From: DAIRUS01 sp036803205
GTDB lineage: Bacteria; Patescibacteriota; Minisyncoccia; Minisyncoccales; GBS-2
DNA length: 64,000 bases
Direction: 5' to 3'
Assembly (NCBI GenBank): GCA_036803205.1
Contig: DAIRUS010000002.1
Coordinates: 36,664-100,663 of the forward strand
Shown here: one piece after another, positions 23,859 through 32,082 of the stretch
Layout of the letters: each line of letters opens with the position of its first letter
Position numbering within the stretch: the first letter of the stretch is position 1
Position numbers and translations under genes: made by a program
Notes under the pieces: generated by a model
The model's input: only the letters and a program-made list of their open reading frames with translations
Databases searched by the model: none
What the model was told of the DNA's origin: nothing

Positions 23859-24426
23859 TTCTCTGTAAAGCAGTAATATTAGTTAAGACGGCAATTAAAA
23901 TTAACAAATAAGACATCCAGTAATAATTAAAATAACCCAAAATTAGAGATAGCAAAAGTAAAATTATTCTTTCTCCCCGAGATAAAAGACCTCCTTTTAA
24001 TTCTTGAATCACCAGTTCTTTCTCTTTTGCTGCCGCTTTAGCATAAGTTGTTAAAACTGAACCAAATAAAATCAAAGCTATCCAAAAATAGTGAGGCAAA
24101 AAAATTTTTGGCAGGGGTAAAAATAAAATCCCCAAAAGTAAAATTCCTTCTACATATCTATCAACAATGGTATCTAAATAAGCCCCTTTTTTGGTGGCAA
24201 TATTTTTATATCTGGCCACTGCCCCATCAACAAAATCTAAAAATCCAGCCAAAAGAAAAAAGAAAAGAGCTAAAATTATATTCTCTTTTACCAAAAAATA
24301 AAAAGAGAAAAGAGCAAACATTACGGAAATTAAAGTATATTGATTGGGGGTGAACGGAAAAAAAGAAAATAATTTTCCCACTTTTTTTTCTAAAGATAAA
24401 AATAAATGACGCCTGAGATCTAACAT
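23833..24426 (-). CDS. CDP-alcohol phosphatidyltransferase, candidate phosphatidylinositol-phosphate synthase
   Basis: A 197-residue membrane enzyme joining a CDP-activated lipid to an alcohol. The full signature DG..AR........G...D...D is present in DFVDGAVARYKN and GAYLDTIVDR (about 64-89). Five or six membrane helices are visible. A late LSRGERI segment resembles the conserved Arg/Glu region of inositol-phosphate-using enzymes. It is the last gene of an apparent operon headed by myo-inositol-phosphate synthase, so inositol 3-phosphate is the likely acceptor. Glycerol 3-phosphate (PgsA) is the main alternative. Confidence 0.83.
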   Translation of the reverse strand: MLDLRRHLFLSLEKKVGKLFSFFPFTPNQYTLISVMFALFSFYFLVKENIILALFFFLLAGFLDFVDGAVARYKNIATKKGAYLDTIVDRYVEGILLLGILFLPLPKIFLPHYFWIALILFGSVLTTYAKAAAKEKELVIQELKGGLLSRGERIILLLLSLILGYFNYYWMSYLLILIAVLTNITALQRIIWAIKNV

Positions 24427-25481
24427 AAATTTAAAATTTTTAAAACCTCCTTTAAATTTTTAATAACTTTATTTTCGCCTTTTTTTTCAAAATCTTTTCT
24501 TTTAAACAAGGGAGTTAAAATGACTACTTTGAGATCAGCAGGCAATTCCATATCTTTTGGCGAATCACTCACTAAAATAAAAAAATGATTTGCCCGATTA
24601 AATTTCCGAAAAAGAAATTGAAAATGATCTTTTTTTGTTCCCTTTTCTTTTCCTAAGACTTCAATTCCTTTAATTTTTTCTTTTTTTAACCAATTTTTTA
24701 CTATTTTTTCTTCAGTTCCAGATAAAATAAATTGTTTTATTGTTTCCTTTTTTGTTTCTTCTAAAATTTCTTTTGAGTATCTTCTACTTTTGATTTTACC
24801 ATAAACTTCTTTAATTTTTCTTTTTTGGTATTCTTTGGCACATTTTTGCCTTAATTTTTTGAAATTTTCTTGGGGAAAAATTATTTCTAACTGCTTCGCA
24901 AAAGGCAAACCGCTAGTTTCTAGATATTTTTCTTTGGCCTTCTTTTTTGATAATTTGAAATGTTTGCTAATAACTTGAGTTGCTAATTTTACGTGATCTT
25001 TCATCGTTTCAACTAATGTACCATCAAAATCCCAGAGAACTATAATTTTTTTCTTCATTTTCAAATAACATTTTTTGCAAAAATGTAATTCTATTAATTT
25101 ATTTTTTTTTACTATCCAGCAATGATAAGCCTTAAATAATTTTTTCTGGCAAAAATCGCAGCTGAAATTTTGATAAAAACTTTGCTTTTTGCCATTTAAC
25201 TTTTTTAAAATTTTTTCTAAGTTAAAGGAAAAGAAATTTTCATTCAAAAAATATTCTTTTTTCCTTAAGAAATTTTTCTTTTTAATTTTAATCGCCTCTT
25301 TTTTTATTAGTTTTTGGCAAAATTTGCAAAAATGAACAGGAGTGAAATATTCTTTTGAGTTTAACCAATAATAAAAAGCCTTTTTAATATATTTTTGACA
25401 GAGAGCACATCTAAAAGATCGATATTCTGGTTTTTCCCGAATATTCCAGCTTTTTACAATTTTTAACAATATCTCTTTCAA
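24420..25481 (-). CDS. Duplicated zinc-ribbon modules fused to a HAD-family phosphatase
   Basis: A 353-residue fusion. Two similar cysteine modules come first: Cys 25/28 and 52/55, then Cys 108/111 and 135/138. Each has the pattern CxxC, an aromatic A(F/Y)..W and HFCxxC. A HAD domain follows, with the nucleophile motif DFDGTLVE (151-158), a SGTEE region and DSPKDMELP (motif IV). No internal stop separates the parts, although a Met at 142 could start the HAD part alone. It sits in the ino1 operon, overlapping its neighbours by four and seven bases, so a role as phosphatase of an inositol-lipid phosphate is tempting but unproved. Confidence 0.72.
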   Translation of the reverse strand: MKEILLKIVKSWNIREKPEYRSFRCALCQKYIKKAFYYWLNSKEYFTPVHFCKFCQKLIKKEAIKIKKKNFLRKKEYFLNENFFSFNLEKILKKLNGKKQSFYQNFSCDFCQKKLFKAYHCWIVKKNKLIELHFCKKCYLKMKKKIIVLWDFDGTLVETMKDHVKLATQVISKHFKLSKKKAKEKYLETSGLPFAKQLEIIFPQENFKKLRQKCAKEYQKRKIKEVYGKIKSRRYSKEILEETKKETIKQFILSGTEEKIVKNWLKKEKIKGIEVLGKEKGTKKDHFQFLFRKFNRANHFFILVSDSPKDMELPADLKVVILTPLFKRKDFEKKGENKVIKNLKEVLKILNLC

Positions 25482-25777
25482 ATTTTTTGCAGGAGATCTT
25501 GAGTAAATTGTTTCATTTTTTCTAATTCTTCTTTCCCCTTCTCTGTAGTCAAAAAAGCCTTCTTTCCTTTAAATTTTTCTGTCTTAATATATTCATCTCT
25601 TCTTAAGCGATACAAAACTGTTTTTAATAAAAGATTTCCCGGTAAAAACCCAAATTTTTCAAAAATCAATCTTCTTACTTCTTGATCGCAAACCGGTTCT
25701 TCTTTTCCTAAATTTAAAATGTAAAACCACAAATTTCCTTCAGTATTTAATTTTTTAAATCTTTCAAAAGGTTGCAT
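25478..25777 (-). CDS. PadR-family transcriptional regulator
   Basis: A 99-residue winged-helix protein of the PadR type: NLWFYILNLGKEEPVCDQEV forms the first helices, TVLYRLRRDEYIKTE the recognition and wing region, and a C-terminal helix should mediate dimer formation. It is five bases downstream of ino1 and overlaps the zinc-ribbon/HAD gene by four bases. It resembles the divergent PadR protein at 27038 along its whole length. Probably a co-transcribed regulator of the same operon. Confidence 0.8.
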   Translation of the reverse strand: MQPFERFKKLNTEGNLWFYILNLGKEEPVCDQEVRRLIFEKFGFLPGNLLLKTVLYRLRRDEYIKTEKFKGKKAFLTTEKGKEELEKMKQFTQDLLQKI

Positions 25778-25782
25778 ATTTT

Positions 25783-26895
25783 TTATCTTTCTCTTTGACC
25801 TCTGATAAATTCTTCGACCATTTCTCTTGCTTTTTCATCAGTAAATTGTTGAGGAGGATGTTTCATCAAATAAGCTGAAGCGGAAATCAGTGGTCCTCCT
25901 ATTTTTCTATCTAAGGCTAATTTTACTAATCTGATAGCATCAATGACACAACCTGCAGAATTTGGTGAATCTTCGACCGAAAGACGAAGTTCTAGTTCGG
26001 CTGGTACATTTCCAAACTTTCTTCCTTCAATTCTAATGAAGCAAACTTTGTTATCTTTTAACCAAGGAATCCAATCAGAAGGTCCGATGTGTAAATTGTC
26101 ATAACTTAGTCTTTTTGTTAACTGAGATTCTACCGCTTCTGTTTTAGAAACTTTCTTTGAAAACAATCTTTGTCTTTCCAACATATTCAAAAAATCCGTA
26201 TTTCCACCAAAATTTAATTGATAAGATCTATCAATTATTACTCCTCTTTGAGTAAAAAGATGGCAAAGGGTGCGATGAACAATTGTTGCCCCAACCTGAG
26301 ATTTGATGTCATCTCCCAGACAAGGAATTTGTTTTTTTTCAAATTTTTCTGCCCATTTTTTGTCAGAGACAATAAAAACCGGCATACAATTAATAAAAGC
26401 CACTCTGGCTTCTAAGGCAGATTGAGCATAAAATTCAGTTGCTTTTTGAGAGCCAACAGGCAGATAATTAATTAAAATTTCTGCACCGCTTTTTTTTAAT
26501 TCCTCAACTACATTTACTGGTTTTTCTTTTGCCGGAATAAAAGTTTTATCTTCTGGATATTCTTTCATATGAGGAGCTATCCCATCTAAAATGGATCCCA
26601 TTTTTACTTTCACCCCCATTCTAGGAATATCTTTGTGGAAAATTTTTGTACAATTTGGTGGAGCAAAAATTGCCTCAGAAATATCTTTTCCCACTTTTCT
26701 TTTATCAACATCAAAAGCAGCTACTACTTGAATATCAGAAATTTTATATCCAGAAATAACGTTATGCATCAATCCCGGAATTAACTCTTTTTCGTCTTGA
26801 ACGTTTTGATAATAATAAATTCCTTGAATTAAACTTGAGGCACAATTTCCAACTCCAATTATAGCAATTTTTATTTTTTTATTTGTTTTTGACAT
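25783..26895 (-). CDS. ino1: myo-Inositol-3-phosphate synthase (Ino1)
   Basis: Converts glucose 6-phosphate to inositol 3-phosphate with NAD. The 370-residue protein begins with a Rossmann motif IAIIGVGNCASSLIQGI. It also has NYLPVGSQKATEFYAQ, FINCMPVFI, GDDIKSQVGATIVHR and LNFGGNTDFLNM, all characteristic of the archaeal and bacterial Ino1 family. It is the first gene of an apparent operon with PadR, HAD and phosphatidyltransferase genes. A consensus-like promoter and a perfect palindrome lie just upstream. Confidence 0.94.
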   Translation of the reverse strand: MSKTNKKIKIAIIGVGNCASSLIQGIYYYQNVQDEKELIPGLMHNVISGYKISDIQVVAAFDVDKRKVGKDISEAIFAPPNCTKIFHKDIPRMGVKVKMGSILDGIAPHMKEYPEDKTFIPAKEKPVNVVEELKKSGAEILINYLPVGSQKATEFYAQSALEARVAFINCMPVFIVSDKKWAEKFEKKQIPCLGDDIKSQVGATIVHRTLCHLFTQRGVIIDRSYQLNFGGNTDFLNMLERQRLFSKKVSKTEAVESQLTKRLSYDNLHIGPSDWIPWLKDNKVCFIRIEGRKFGNVPAELELRLSVEDSPNSAGCVIDAIRLVKLALDRKIGGPLISASAYLMKHPPQQFTDEKAREMVEEFIRGQRER

Positions 26896-26942
26896 AGAAA
26901 TAAAATTGTCTTAATATATTTTAAGATGTCCCCCTAATGACC

Positions 26943-26986
26943 TTTACTGCTATAAACTATTTTATAGCAGTAAAATAGCTTGTCAA
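26943..26986 (-). promoter_or_regulatory. ino1 promoter overlapped by a perfect 14-bp-arm palindrome (candidate PadR operator)
   Basis: The arms 26943-26956 and 26961-26974 (TTTACTGCTATAAA and its exact complement) are separated by CTAT. On the minus strand TTGACA (26986-26981) precedes TAAAAT (26964-26959) with a 16-base spacer, so the palindrome covers the -10 box. The site lies between ino1 and the divergent padR, 48 bases from the ino1 ATG. PadR dimers bind inverted repeats, so this is the obvious operator. A factor-independent hairpin role is unlikely because no T-tract follows. Confidence 0.75.
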
Positions 26987-27037
26987 CCCCCCTAAAAAAG
27001 AGTAACTTATCCACAACCACTAATAAAATAAATATAT

Positions 27038-27337
27038 ATGTTACCATTGGAAAGACTTTATCTTTCAAATACAAAAGAAAATTTATGGCTTTATGTTCTT
27101 TCTCTCTTAAAAAAAGGACCCCTTTACGGTTGGGAAATTCCAAAAATAATTGAAGAAAGATTTGGCTTCAGACCGGGAAAAATTACTCCTTATAGGGTTC
27201 TTTACCGATTAGAAAGTGATGGCTTCGTTAATAGTAAAATGAAAGAAAGAAGAAGAGTTTACCAAATTACCGAAAAAGGAATAAAAGAGCTAGAAAAAGC
27301 AAAAGATTTTTATAAAAAAATCCAAAACACACTCTGA
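27038..27337 (+). CDS. PadR-family transcriptional regulator, divergent from ino1
   Basis: A 99-residue winged-helix PadR protein: NLWLYVLSLLKKGPLYGWEI is the standard PadR start, then GKITPYRVLYRLESDGFV (recognition helix and wing) and RRRVYQITEKGIKELEK. It is divergent from the ino1 operon across the palindrome at 26943-26974, the classical arrangement for a regulator controlling itself and its neighbour. It shares its layout with the PadR protein inside the operon, so the two may form heterodimers or antagonise each other. Confidence 0.85.
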   Translation: MLPLERLYLSNTKENLWLYVLSLLKKGPLYGWEIPKIIEERFGFRPGKITPYRVLYRLESDGFVNSKMKERRRVYQITEKGIKELEKAKDFYKKIQNTL

Positions 27338-27371
27338 CATATTAAATTGCCATGGCAAAATAATGTGTAAC
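27335..27371. repeat. Palindromic element with TGCCATGGCA core, copy 1
   Basis: The core TGCCATGGCA is at 27348-27357. Imperfect inverted arms extend on both sides (ACATATT left, AATGTGT right). On the reverse strand it shares with copy 3 a 22-base stretch spanning the core. It lies between the padR stop and the next gene. Confidence 0.7.
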
Positions 27372-27384
27372 ATTGTTATTGTTT

Positions 27385-27855
27385 ATGATCGTAAAGAAAT
27401 TAAAAAAAGTAAAATTGGGGCAATTAACCTTACCGTTGAAATTAGCTACTGATGTGCAGCGGATTGTTAATCATTATTTCTATACCAAAGGATTAACCTT
27501 AAAAGAGATAAAAGAGAGCGCCAAGAAGAAAAAAATCATTTATTCAAGGCATGTTCGAGCGGCAAAGCAACTTTTAGAATTAGCCGGCTCTCTCAAGAAA
27601 GCTTTAATGGCCATTGATAAAGTAGCAGAATGGGCAAAATCGAGGAATCTTGATTATTCAATTGAAACTGTTTTTAAAAAATGGTTAGAATTAGATAGAT
27701 TAAAGCCAAAAGAAATTGTTAAAAAGCCTTATTTTCAGGGTAAACCCATGGTTTGGTCTGAAACTAAAAAGAAATGGTTTGTTATTGACGAAGCCGGCAA
27801 TTGGCTTGAATTTGCCGGCAAAGAATCAGAAATTGAATGGCGAATTACTAAATAA
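27385..27855 (+). CDS. Conserved-looking hypothetical protein, unknown function
   Basis: A 156-residue basic protein, starting here at the ATG at 27385; a TTG four codons upstream is also possible. The first 100 residues are mostly helical and Lys-rich (LTLKEIKESAKKKKIIYSRH). The C-terminal part has a small aromatic beta-like segment (KPMVWSETKKKWFVIDEAGN). I do not recognise a family. It is just upstream of efp (12 bases), in the same direction, so it may be co-transcribed with it. Confidence 0.6.
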   Translation: MIVKKLKKVKLGQLTLPLKLATDVQRIVNHYFYTKGLTLKEIKESAKKKKIIYSRHVRAAKQLLELAGSLKKALMAIDKVAEWAKSRNLDYSIETVFKKWLELDRLKPKEIVKKPYFQGKPMVWSETKKKWFVIDEAGNWLEFAGKESEIEWRITK

Positions 27856-27867
27856 TTTTAAAAAATT

Positions 27868-28440
27868 ATGTTATCTTATTTTGACCTAAGAAAAGGAGTA
27901 AAATTTATTTTAGACGGTCAACCCTACGAGGTTTTAGAATTTCGCCAAATGGGAAAAGCTCAGGATGTAGTGGTGGCTCAAACAAAAATTAAAAATTTAA
28001 TTAACGGAAAGGTGATTGAGAAAAATTTTCATCAAGAGGACTTCTTTGAAGAGGTAGAAATTGAAAAAATGTCAGCAAAATTTTTATATCACCATCGAGG
28101 AAAATTCGTTTTTGCTGATTTGAAAAATCCAGCAAAAAGATTTGAACTTTCAGAAACCCAAATTGGCGAGGGAGCAAAATTTTTAAAACCAAACCAAGAA
28201 GTCACCGCTTTAATCTTTCAAGAAAAAGTAATTAATGTTTCTTTACCAATTAAAATTCAATTGAAAGTAGAAGAAGCTCCGCCAGGGATCAAGGGTAACC
28301 GAGCCCAAGCCGGAACAAAAATAATCACCTTAGAAACGGGTGCTAAAATCAATGCCCCCCTTTTTATTGAAAAAGGAGATATTGTTGAGATTAATACCGA
28401 AACCGGAGAATATGTCCGAAGGGTTCAAAGTTTTTCCTGA
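27868..28440 (+). CDS. efp: Translation elongation factor P
   Basis: EF-P binds the ribosome between the P and E sites and relieves stalling on polyproline. The 190-residue protein has the three-barrel layout: N-terminal KOW-like domain with the loop FRQMGKAQDVV carrying the lysine position that is modified in many bacteria, then the OB domains with LPIKIQLKVEEAPPGIKGNRAQAG and a final GEYVRRV. It stops on TGA directly after the family C-terminus, showing that UGA is a stop here. The convergent DUF1858 gene overlaps its end by 16 bases. Confidence 0.95.
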   Translation: MLSYFDLRKGVKFILDGQPYEVLEFRQMGKAQDVVVAQTKIKNLINGKVIEKNFHQEDFFEEVEIEKMSAKFLYHHRGKFVFADLKNPAKRFELSETQIGEGAKFLKPNQEVTALIFQEKVINVSLPIKIQLKVEEAPPGIKGNRAQAGTKIITLETGAKINAPLFIEKGDIVEINTETGEYVRRVQSFS

Positions 28441-28653
28441 GTTTCGTCCGATTCTAATTCCTTATTTAACTCTTCAAGTAATTCCTGAGCATCAATTCCG
28501 TACATCTCACAGACCTGACCGATTTTTAGCTTTTCCATTTCCAATTTAGCAAAAGGACAGGTTAAACAGGGCAAATTATACTTTGCCAAAATTTTCTCAG
28601 CTTTTGGGTTTTTTAAAACCTCGGCTAAAATTGTATCAACGGTAATTTTTACC

Positions 28654-28655
<2 letters not shown>
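28425..28655 (-). CDS. DUF1858-domain protein
   Basis: A 76-residue protein from the ATG at 28655; a TTG five codons upstream is less likely. The DUF1858 pattern is clear: TVDTILAEVLKNPKAEKILAK, then NLPCLTCPFAKLE with its two cysteines and KIGQVCEMYGID. Such small proteins are linked to redox or hybrid-cluster functions in other bacteria, but the role is not known. It converges on efp with a 16-base overlap. Confidence 0.8.
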
Positions 28656-28825
<170 letters not shown>

Positions 28826-28828
28826 AGT

Positions 28829-28856
28829 CAAGGCCAAGGCGTGGGCCTTGTTCTTT
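28829..28856 (+). terminator. Possible terminator hairpin
   Basis: Stem CAAGGCC (28829-28835) with GGCCTTG (28844-28850), loop of eight, followed by TTCTTTTCCTTTT. It is oriented for plus-strand transcripts, perhaps readthrough from efp. Confidence 0.5.
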
Positions 28857-28899
28857 TCCTTTTCAATTCTGGTAACAATTGCTACTGAAAAGCAGTATT

Positions 28900-29307
28900 C
28901 TATTGATTGTTTAATTGATTGTTTAGTTGAAAAATTTGTTTTCTTTTTAATTCAATTTCTCTAACTCTTTTTTCATCGATTCCAAAATGATGAGCAATTT
29001 CGTGCCAGAGGGTATTTTTGACAATTTCTTTAATTTCCTTTTCCGAACTAATTATTTTCTCAATATTTTTTTGGAAGATTGTTATTTTATCCGGTAAAAC
29101 TTGACTGTAATTCCATCTTTTTGTTTTAGGAATACCCTCATATAAACCAAAAATTGTTGTATTTTCCTTCAATTTTAATTTTCTTAATTGGTCAGGACTA
29201 GGTTTATCTTCAATAACAATTGCCACATTGTCCAATCTCCTCAAAAATTTTTCTGGGATTGATTTAATCCCCTCTCTAACCAATTTTTCAAATTTTTTTC
29301 TCTCCAT
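28900..29307 (-). CDS. Metallopeptidase family protein (zincin, PF06262-like)
   Basis: A 135-residue minimal zincin. The active-site motif LWHEIAHHFGID (HExxH plus downstream Asp) is at about 101-112, in the C-terminal half as usual for this small family. The MERKKFEKLVREGIKSIPEKF start and the FGLYEGIP segment match it too. The C-terminus ends in a repeated QLNNQLNNQ from a short tandem DNA repeat. Its biological substrate is not known. Confidence 0.87.
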   Translation of the reverse strand: MERKKFEKLVREGIKSIPEKFLRRLDNVAIVIEDKPSPDQLRKLKLKENTTIFGLYEGIPKTKRWNYSQVLPDKITIFQKNIEKIISSEKEIKEIVKNTLWHEIAHHFGIDEKRVREIELKRKQIFQLNNQLNNQ

Positions 29308-29359
29308 CTTTGGAATAATATTTTCTAACTAATTTAAAATATTTTCCGACTCCCTTAAT

Positions 29360-29845
29360 TTATATCTTTTTTAATTTTTTCAAATTTTTCTTTTTTTGAC
29401 AAGCAGGGTTTATCAATTTTGGTTCAAGCCGTGTTTCCCACACTTTATCTTTTTCGATAATGTGAATCACCCAAATTTTATTTTTCTCCAATTCTTGAGC
29501 AATATAAGCCCGATGACACTTCCAAGGAAGTCTTTCGGCGCAAATTATGACTGTTGGTCTTTCTTGGGCAATTTTAATTAACCTTTTTATCCCTTCTTTG
29601 AATTTTTTTGTCTGAACATATTTTTCGTATCCCCTTTTTCGATAACCACCCAAGTTTTCCAAATGATAATACTCAACCCCCTTTTCTTTTAAGAATTTTT
29701 CTAAATTTTCTTTTTTAAAATGGGGAAAAAGTCTTGAGGTTGGAAAATGCCTTACATCAACCACCACTTTGGTTTGATAAAAATTCAAAACATCTAAAAA
29801 CTCCTCTAAGGTCCTATTAGATGTTCCCAAAGTATAAATTCTCAT
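29360..29845 (-). CDS. DUF488 family protein
   Basis: A 161-residue protein with the DUF488 hallmarks: IYTLGTSNRTLEEFLDVL at the start, VVVDVRHFPTSR, YYHLENLGGYR and the late VIICAERLPWKCHRAYIAQEL containing the conserved cysteine. Related to proteins sometimes described as toxins or nucleases, but with no proven activity. The C-terminal tail is a run of lysines. It has no clear operon partner. Confidence 0.87.
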   Translation of the reverse strand: MRIYTLGTSNRTLEEFLDVLNFYQTKVVVDVRHFPTSRLFPHFKKENLEKFLKEKGVEYYHLENLGGYRKRGYEKYVQTKKFKEGIKRLIKIAQERPTVIICAERLPWKCHRAYIAQELEKNKIWVIHIIEKDKVWETRLEPKLINPACQKKKNLKKLKKI

Positions 29846-29882
29846 TATTTCTATTCTACTTTAATTCCTTTTAATTTAAAAA

Positions 29883-30115
29883 CATATTACATAAACCTCA
29901 CACGACCGCTTGCCTTTTATGTAATGGACATTTTTTAAACGGTGTTCTATTCCTAAATCGCGACAAATTTTCTTTTTCAGTATGGCGAGAAACAGTGGAT
30001 GTTTTTCTCGATAAAAGATTAAAAAAGACCATCCATTTTTCAATAGATGTCTAATTAAATCTTTTCTTCATTTTAAAGAAATATCCTCTTTGGCAAATGG
30101 TCTAATTTTGATTTT
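29883..30115 (-). pseudogene. Decayed gene fragment, unknown protein
   Basis: The minus strand has an open stretch of about 63 codons ending in TAA near 29883, reading RKDLIRHLLKNGWSFLIFYR, then HPLFLAILKKKICRDLGIEH and RLKNVHYIKGKRSCEV. It opens right after a stop with no start codon, so it looks like a broken 3' part of a gene. I cannot name the family. Confidence 0.4.
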
Positions 30116-30138
30116 TTCTCAATTGGTTTTTCAACTTT

Positions 30139-30452
30139 TTACCTTTTAATTAATTTTCCTTTTAATTTCAATGCTTTAGCTAAAATTGATTTGTTTATTT
30201 TTATTGGCCGATTTCGATTGGAGTAGCCTGCTTTATATTCTTTTATCGCTCCTTTTATTTTAACCGTTTTATTTAAATAATAATCTTCAGGGTTTTGAAC
30301 AAATTTATACAAGTTTAAGCTGAAAATTATACCGGTAAAACAGTGATGGGATAAGGTTTTTCTATAGTATTTGATTTTAGGAGTATTTGATTTTAGGTCG
30401 CGATGGGTATCAACGATTTTTCCTTCAATTCTAAATAATTTTAAAATTTTTT
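30139..30452 (-). pseudogene. Open frame of about 103 codons without a normal start, possibly truncated
   Basis: On the minus strand an open frame ends in TAA at 30139. It includes KLFRIEGKIVDTHRD, KYYRKTLSHHCFTGIIFSLN and DYYLNKTVKIKGAIKEYKAG. No ATG, GTG or TTG is found near its upstream end. The KTVKIKGAIKEYKAGYSN part looks like an OB-fold or small beta-barrel strand pair. Probably a decayed gene, perhaps one gene with the fragment at 29883. Confidence 0.4.
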
Positions 30453-30600
30453 ACAAAAAAATTAAAAGGGGGTTTTAAACACCATTTTGAGTACCAACAA
30501 GTAGAAATTTAAAATTTAAAAATAAATTCGCTCCAAAACCTTGCTTTTAGAAAACTGAAATTTTGATTTAATTTGATTTAAAAAGATTCTTAAGAAATAA

Positions 30601-30630
30601 GGCATAACTCAAAAAGGCATAACTCAAAAA
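30601..30630. repeat. 15-bp tandem direct repeat
   Basis: GGCATAACTCAAAAA occurs twice in tandem at 30601-30615 and 30616-30630, in an otherwise A/T-rich intergenic stretch. Confidence 0.85.
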
Positions 30631-30640
30631 AGTATGCAAA

Positions 30641-30745
30641 TTAATCCAATAAGTAAAAAATCAAAAAAGTTCCAGTGACAAGAGAAAAGATAAAAAAAAT
30701 TAACAATAAAATATCAGCGATGATCTTAGTTTTTCCAGAGACCAT
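30641..30745 (-). CDS. Possible 34-residue membrane peptide overlapping the superoxide reductase gene
   Basis: An ATG inside the last codons of the upstream gene (another frame) opens a 34-codon frame: [20 protein letters not shown], then [14 protein letters not shown]. It would be a single membrane helix. It resembles the first helix of small membrane proteins with longer versions, so it may be truncated. Translation is unproved; the overlap with the reductase gene favours coupling. Confidence 0.35.
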   Translation of the reverse strand: MVSGKTKIIADILLLIFFIFSLVTGTFLIFYLLD

Positions 30746-31097
30746 GGATGTTGCAATATTCACGGGCGCTGACGTTTTTTCCTTTAACTTTGAAAATGGC
30801 TTCTGGTTTATCTCCGGGTTTTAAAAATTGGCGACAACTTTTTCCGTCAACAATTAATTCAATCCATTCAATGTAATGAGTTTGTTCCATTGGATGAGGG
30901 ACAGAGCCTACTTTCACTAAAAAACTATCTTCAATTTTTTCAATGACTGGGACATGTTTTTCTTGGCCTACATCTTGATTTTTATCCACCATCAATTCCA
31001 TTGGTTTTTCGCAACACACCAATTGTCCACCGCCGACAAATAAAACCTCTACTACATTTCCGCAAATATTGCATTTATAAATTTGTTTTATTTCCAT
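30726..31097 (-). CDS. Desulfoferrodoxin / superoxide reductase (two-iron type)
   Basis: Reduces superoxide to hydrogen peroxide without making oxygen, a defence common in anaerobes. The 123-residue protein has the desulforedoxin-like N-terminal iron site (Cys 9 and 12, then the CC pair at 28-29). The catalytic iron site follows: [10 protein letters not shown] with the Glu-Lys and His, [12 protein letters not shown] with two His, and EYCNIHGLW with the Cys and His ligands. All expected ligands are present. A flavodoxin gene lies 1.4 kb away. Confidence 0.93.
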   Translation of the reverse strand: MEIKQIYKCNICGNVVEVLFVGGGQLVCCEKPMELMVDKNQDVGQEKHVPVIEKIEDSFLVKVGSVPHPMEQTHYIEWIELIVDGKSCRQFLKPGDKPEAIFKVKGKNVSAREYCNIHGLWKN

Positions 31098-31301
31098 AAT
31101 AGTTTTACATCAATTTAAAATTATTTAAACCGACCTTTATTTTATATTTTTTATATCCCACCAACTTTTCTCATTCTATTTTTTTCTTGATTCTTTAAGG
31201 CATATTTTTATTTTAAATTATCAAATTATCAAAAAAATTTCAAAAAAGTTAAATTTCTTAAAAAATTCTACGAAACCCCGACAACTTCTCCCGTTAAATT
31301 C

Positions 31302-31338
31302 CTACACATTAAAATGCCATGGCAAAATAAGGTGTAGG
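31302..31338. repeat. Palindromic element with TGCCATGGCA core, copy 2
   Basis: The core is at 31315-31324. Outside it, TTCCTACAC (left) and GTGTAGGAA (right) form a nine-bp perfect outer stem centred on the same point. The arms differ in sequence from the other copies but stay self-complementary. It lies alone in the 279-base space between the superoxide reductase and radC genes, where I see nothing else. Confidence 0.75.
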
Positions 31339-31376
31339 AAATTGAGTATTGCGCGATGAAATTTAGCTGTTAAAAA

Positions 31377-32078
31377 TTAAATTAATTTTTTCTCTTTAAA
31401 ACTGAATACCTTATTTTTGGTAATGATCATATGGTCTAAAACATCAATACCCATTATTTTGCCAGCTTCAACTATTCTTTTGGTGATTTCTAAATCGGCT
31501 TTTGATGGTTCGGGGTCGCCCGAAGGATGATTGTGGACTAAGATTATTGAAGCAGCATTTTGCTTTAAGGCGTGTTCAAAGATTTCACGGGGATGACAGA
31601 TATTGGCATCTAAAGTGCCAACAAAAAGATGTTTTTTGAAAACTATCTCGTTTCGAGCATTAAGATAAAGGCAAGCTAAGTGTTCTCGAGTTTTGTCTTT
31701 GAGATAGCTAAATTGGGCGATGACATCTTTAACTGATTCGATTTTTGGTATGGTCTCCTCGCCTACTCCCAAAATCCTTTTAACTAATTCCATTGCGGCT
31801 AAAACACTACAGGCTTTGGCTGAATTAATTCCTTTGATTTTGATTAAATCTTGATAGGTTAATTTTAAAAATCGCTTTTTAGAGTATTTTCTTAAAATTT
31901 GTTTTGCCAATTCCAAAACATTTTTTCTTTCACTGCCAGTTCTCAAAAGAAGAGCTAAAAGTTCTTCATCTTTTAAATTTTGGGGGCCTTTTGAAATTAG
32001 TTTTTCTCTAGGCCTTTCGGCTTTAGGGAGATCTTTTATTTTAAATTTATTTTGAGTTAGTTTTTGTAATTTTTCCAT
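31377..32078 (-). CDS. radC: RadC family JAB-domain protein
   Basis: A 233-residue RadC protein: an N-terminal helix-hairpin-helix part (LPKAERPREKL, GPQNLKDEELLALLLRTG, LIKIKGINSAKA) and a C-terminal JAB/MPN metal-binding domain with HNHPSGDPEPSKAD (about 177-190) preceded by HPREIFEHAL. Despite the name, a repair role is not established; the fold suggests a metallopeptidase or a nuclease-like function. Full length. Confidence 0.92.
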   Translation of the reverse strand: MEKLQKLTQNKFKIKDLPKAERPREKLISKGPQNLKDEELLALLLRTGSERKNVLELAKQILRKYSKKRFLKLTYQDLIKIKGINSAKACSVLAAMELVKRILGVGEETIPKIESVKDVIAQFSYLKDKTREHLACLYLNARNEIVFKKHLFVGTLDANICHPREIFEHALKQNAASIILVHNHPSGDPEPSKADLEITKRIVEAGKIMGIDVLDHMIITKNKVFSFKEKKLI

Positions 32079-32082
32079 TTTA

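Noticed and set aside
27007..27015. A perfect DnaA box (TTATCCACA) upstream of padR, possible replication origin
   Set aside because: Only one exact box is present, with no cluster, no AT-rich unwinding region paired with it and no dnaA or dnaN gene nearby. One match is expected by chance in a window this size.
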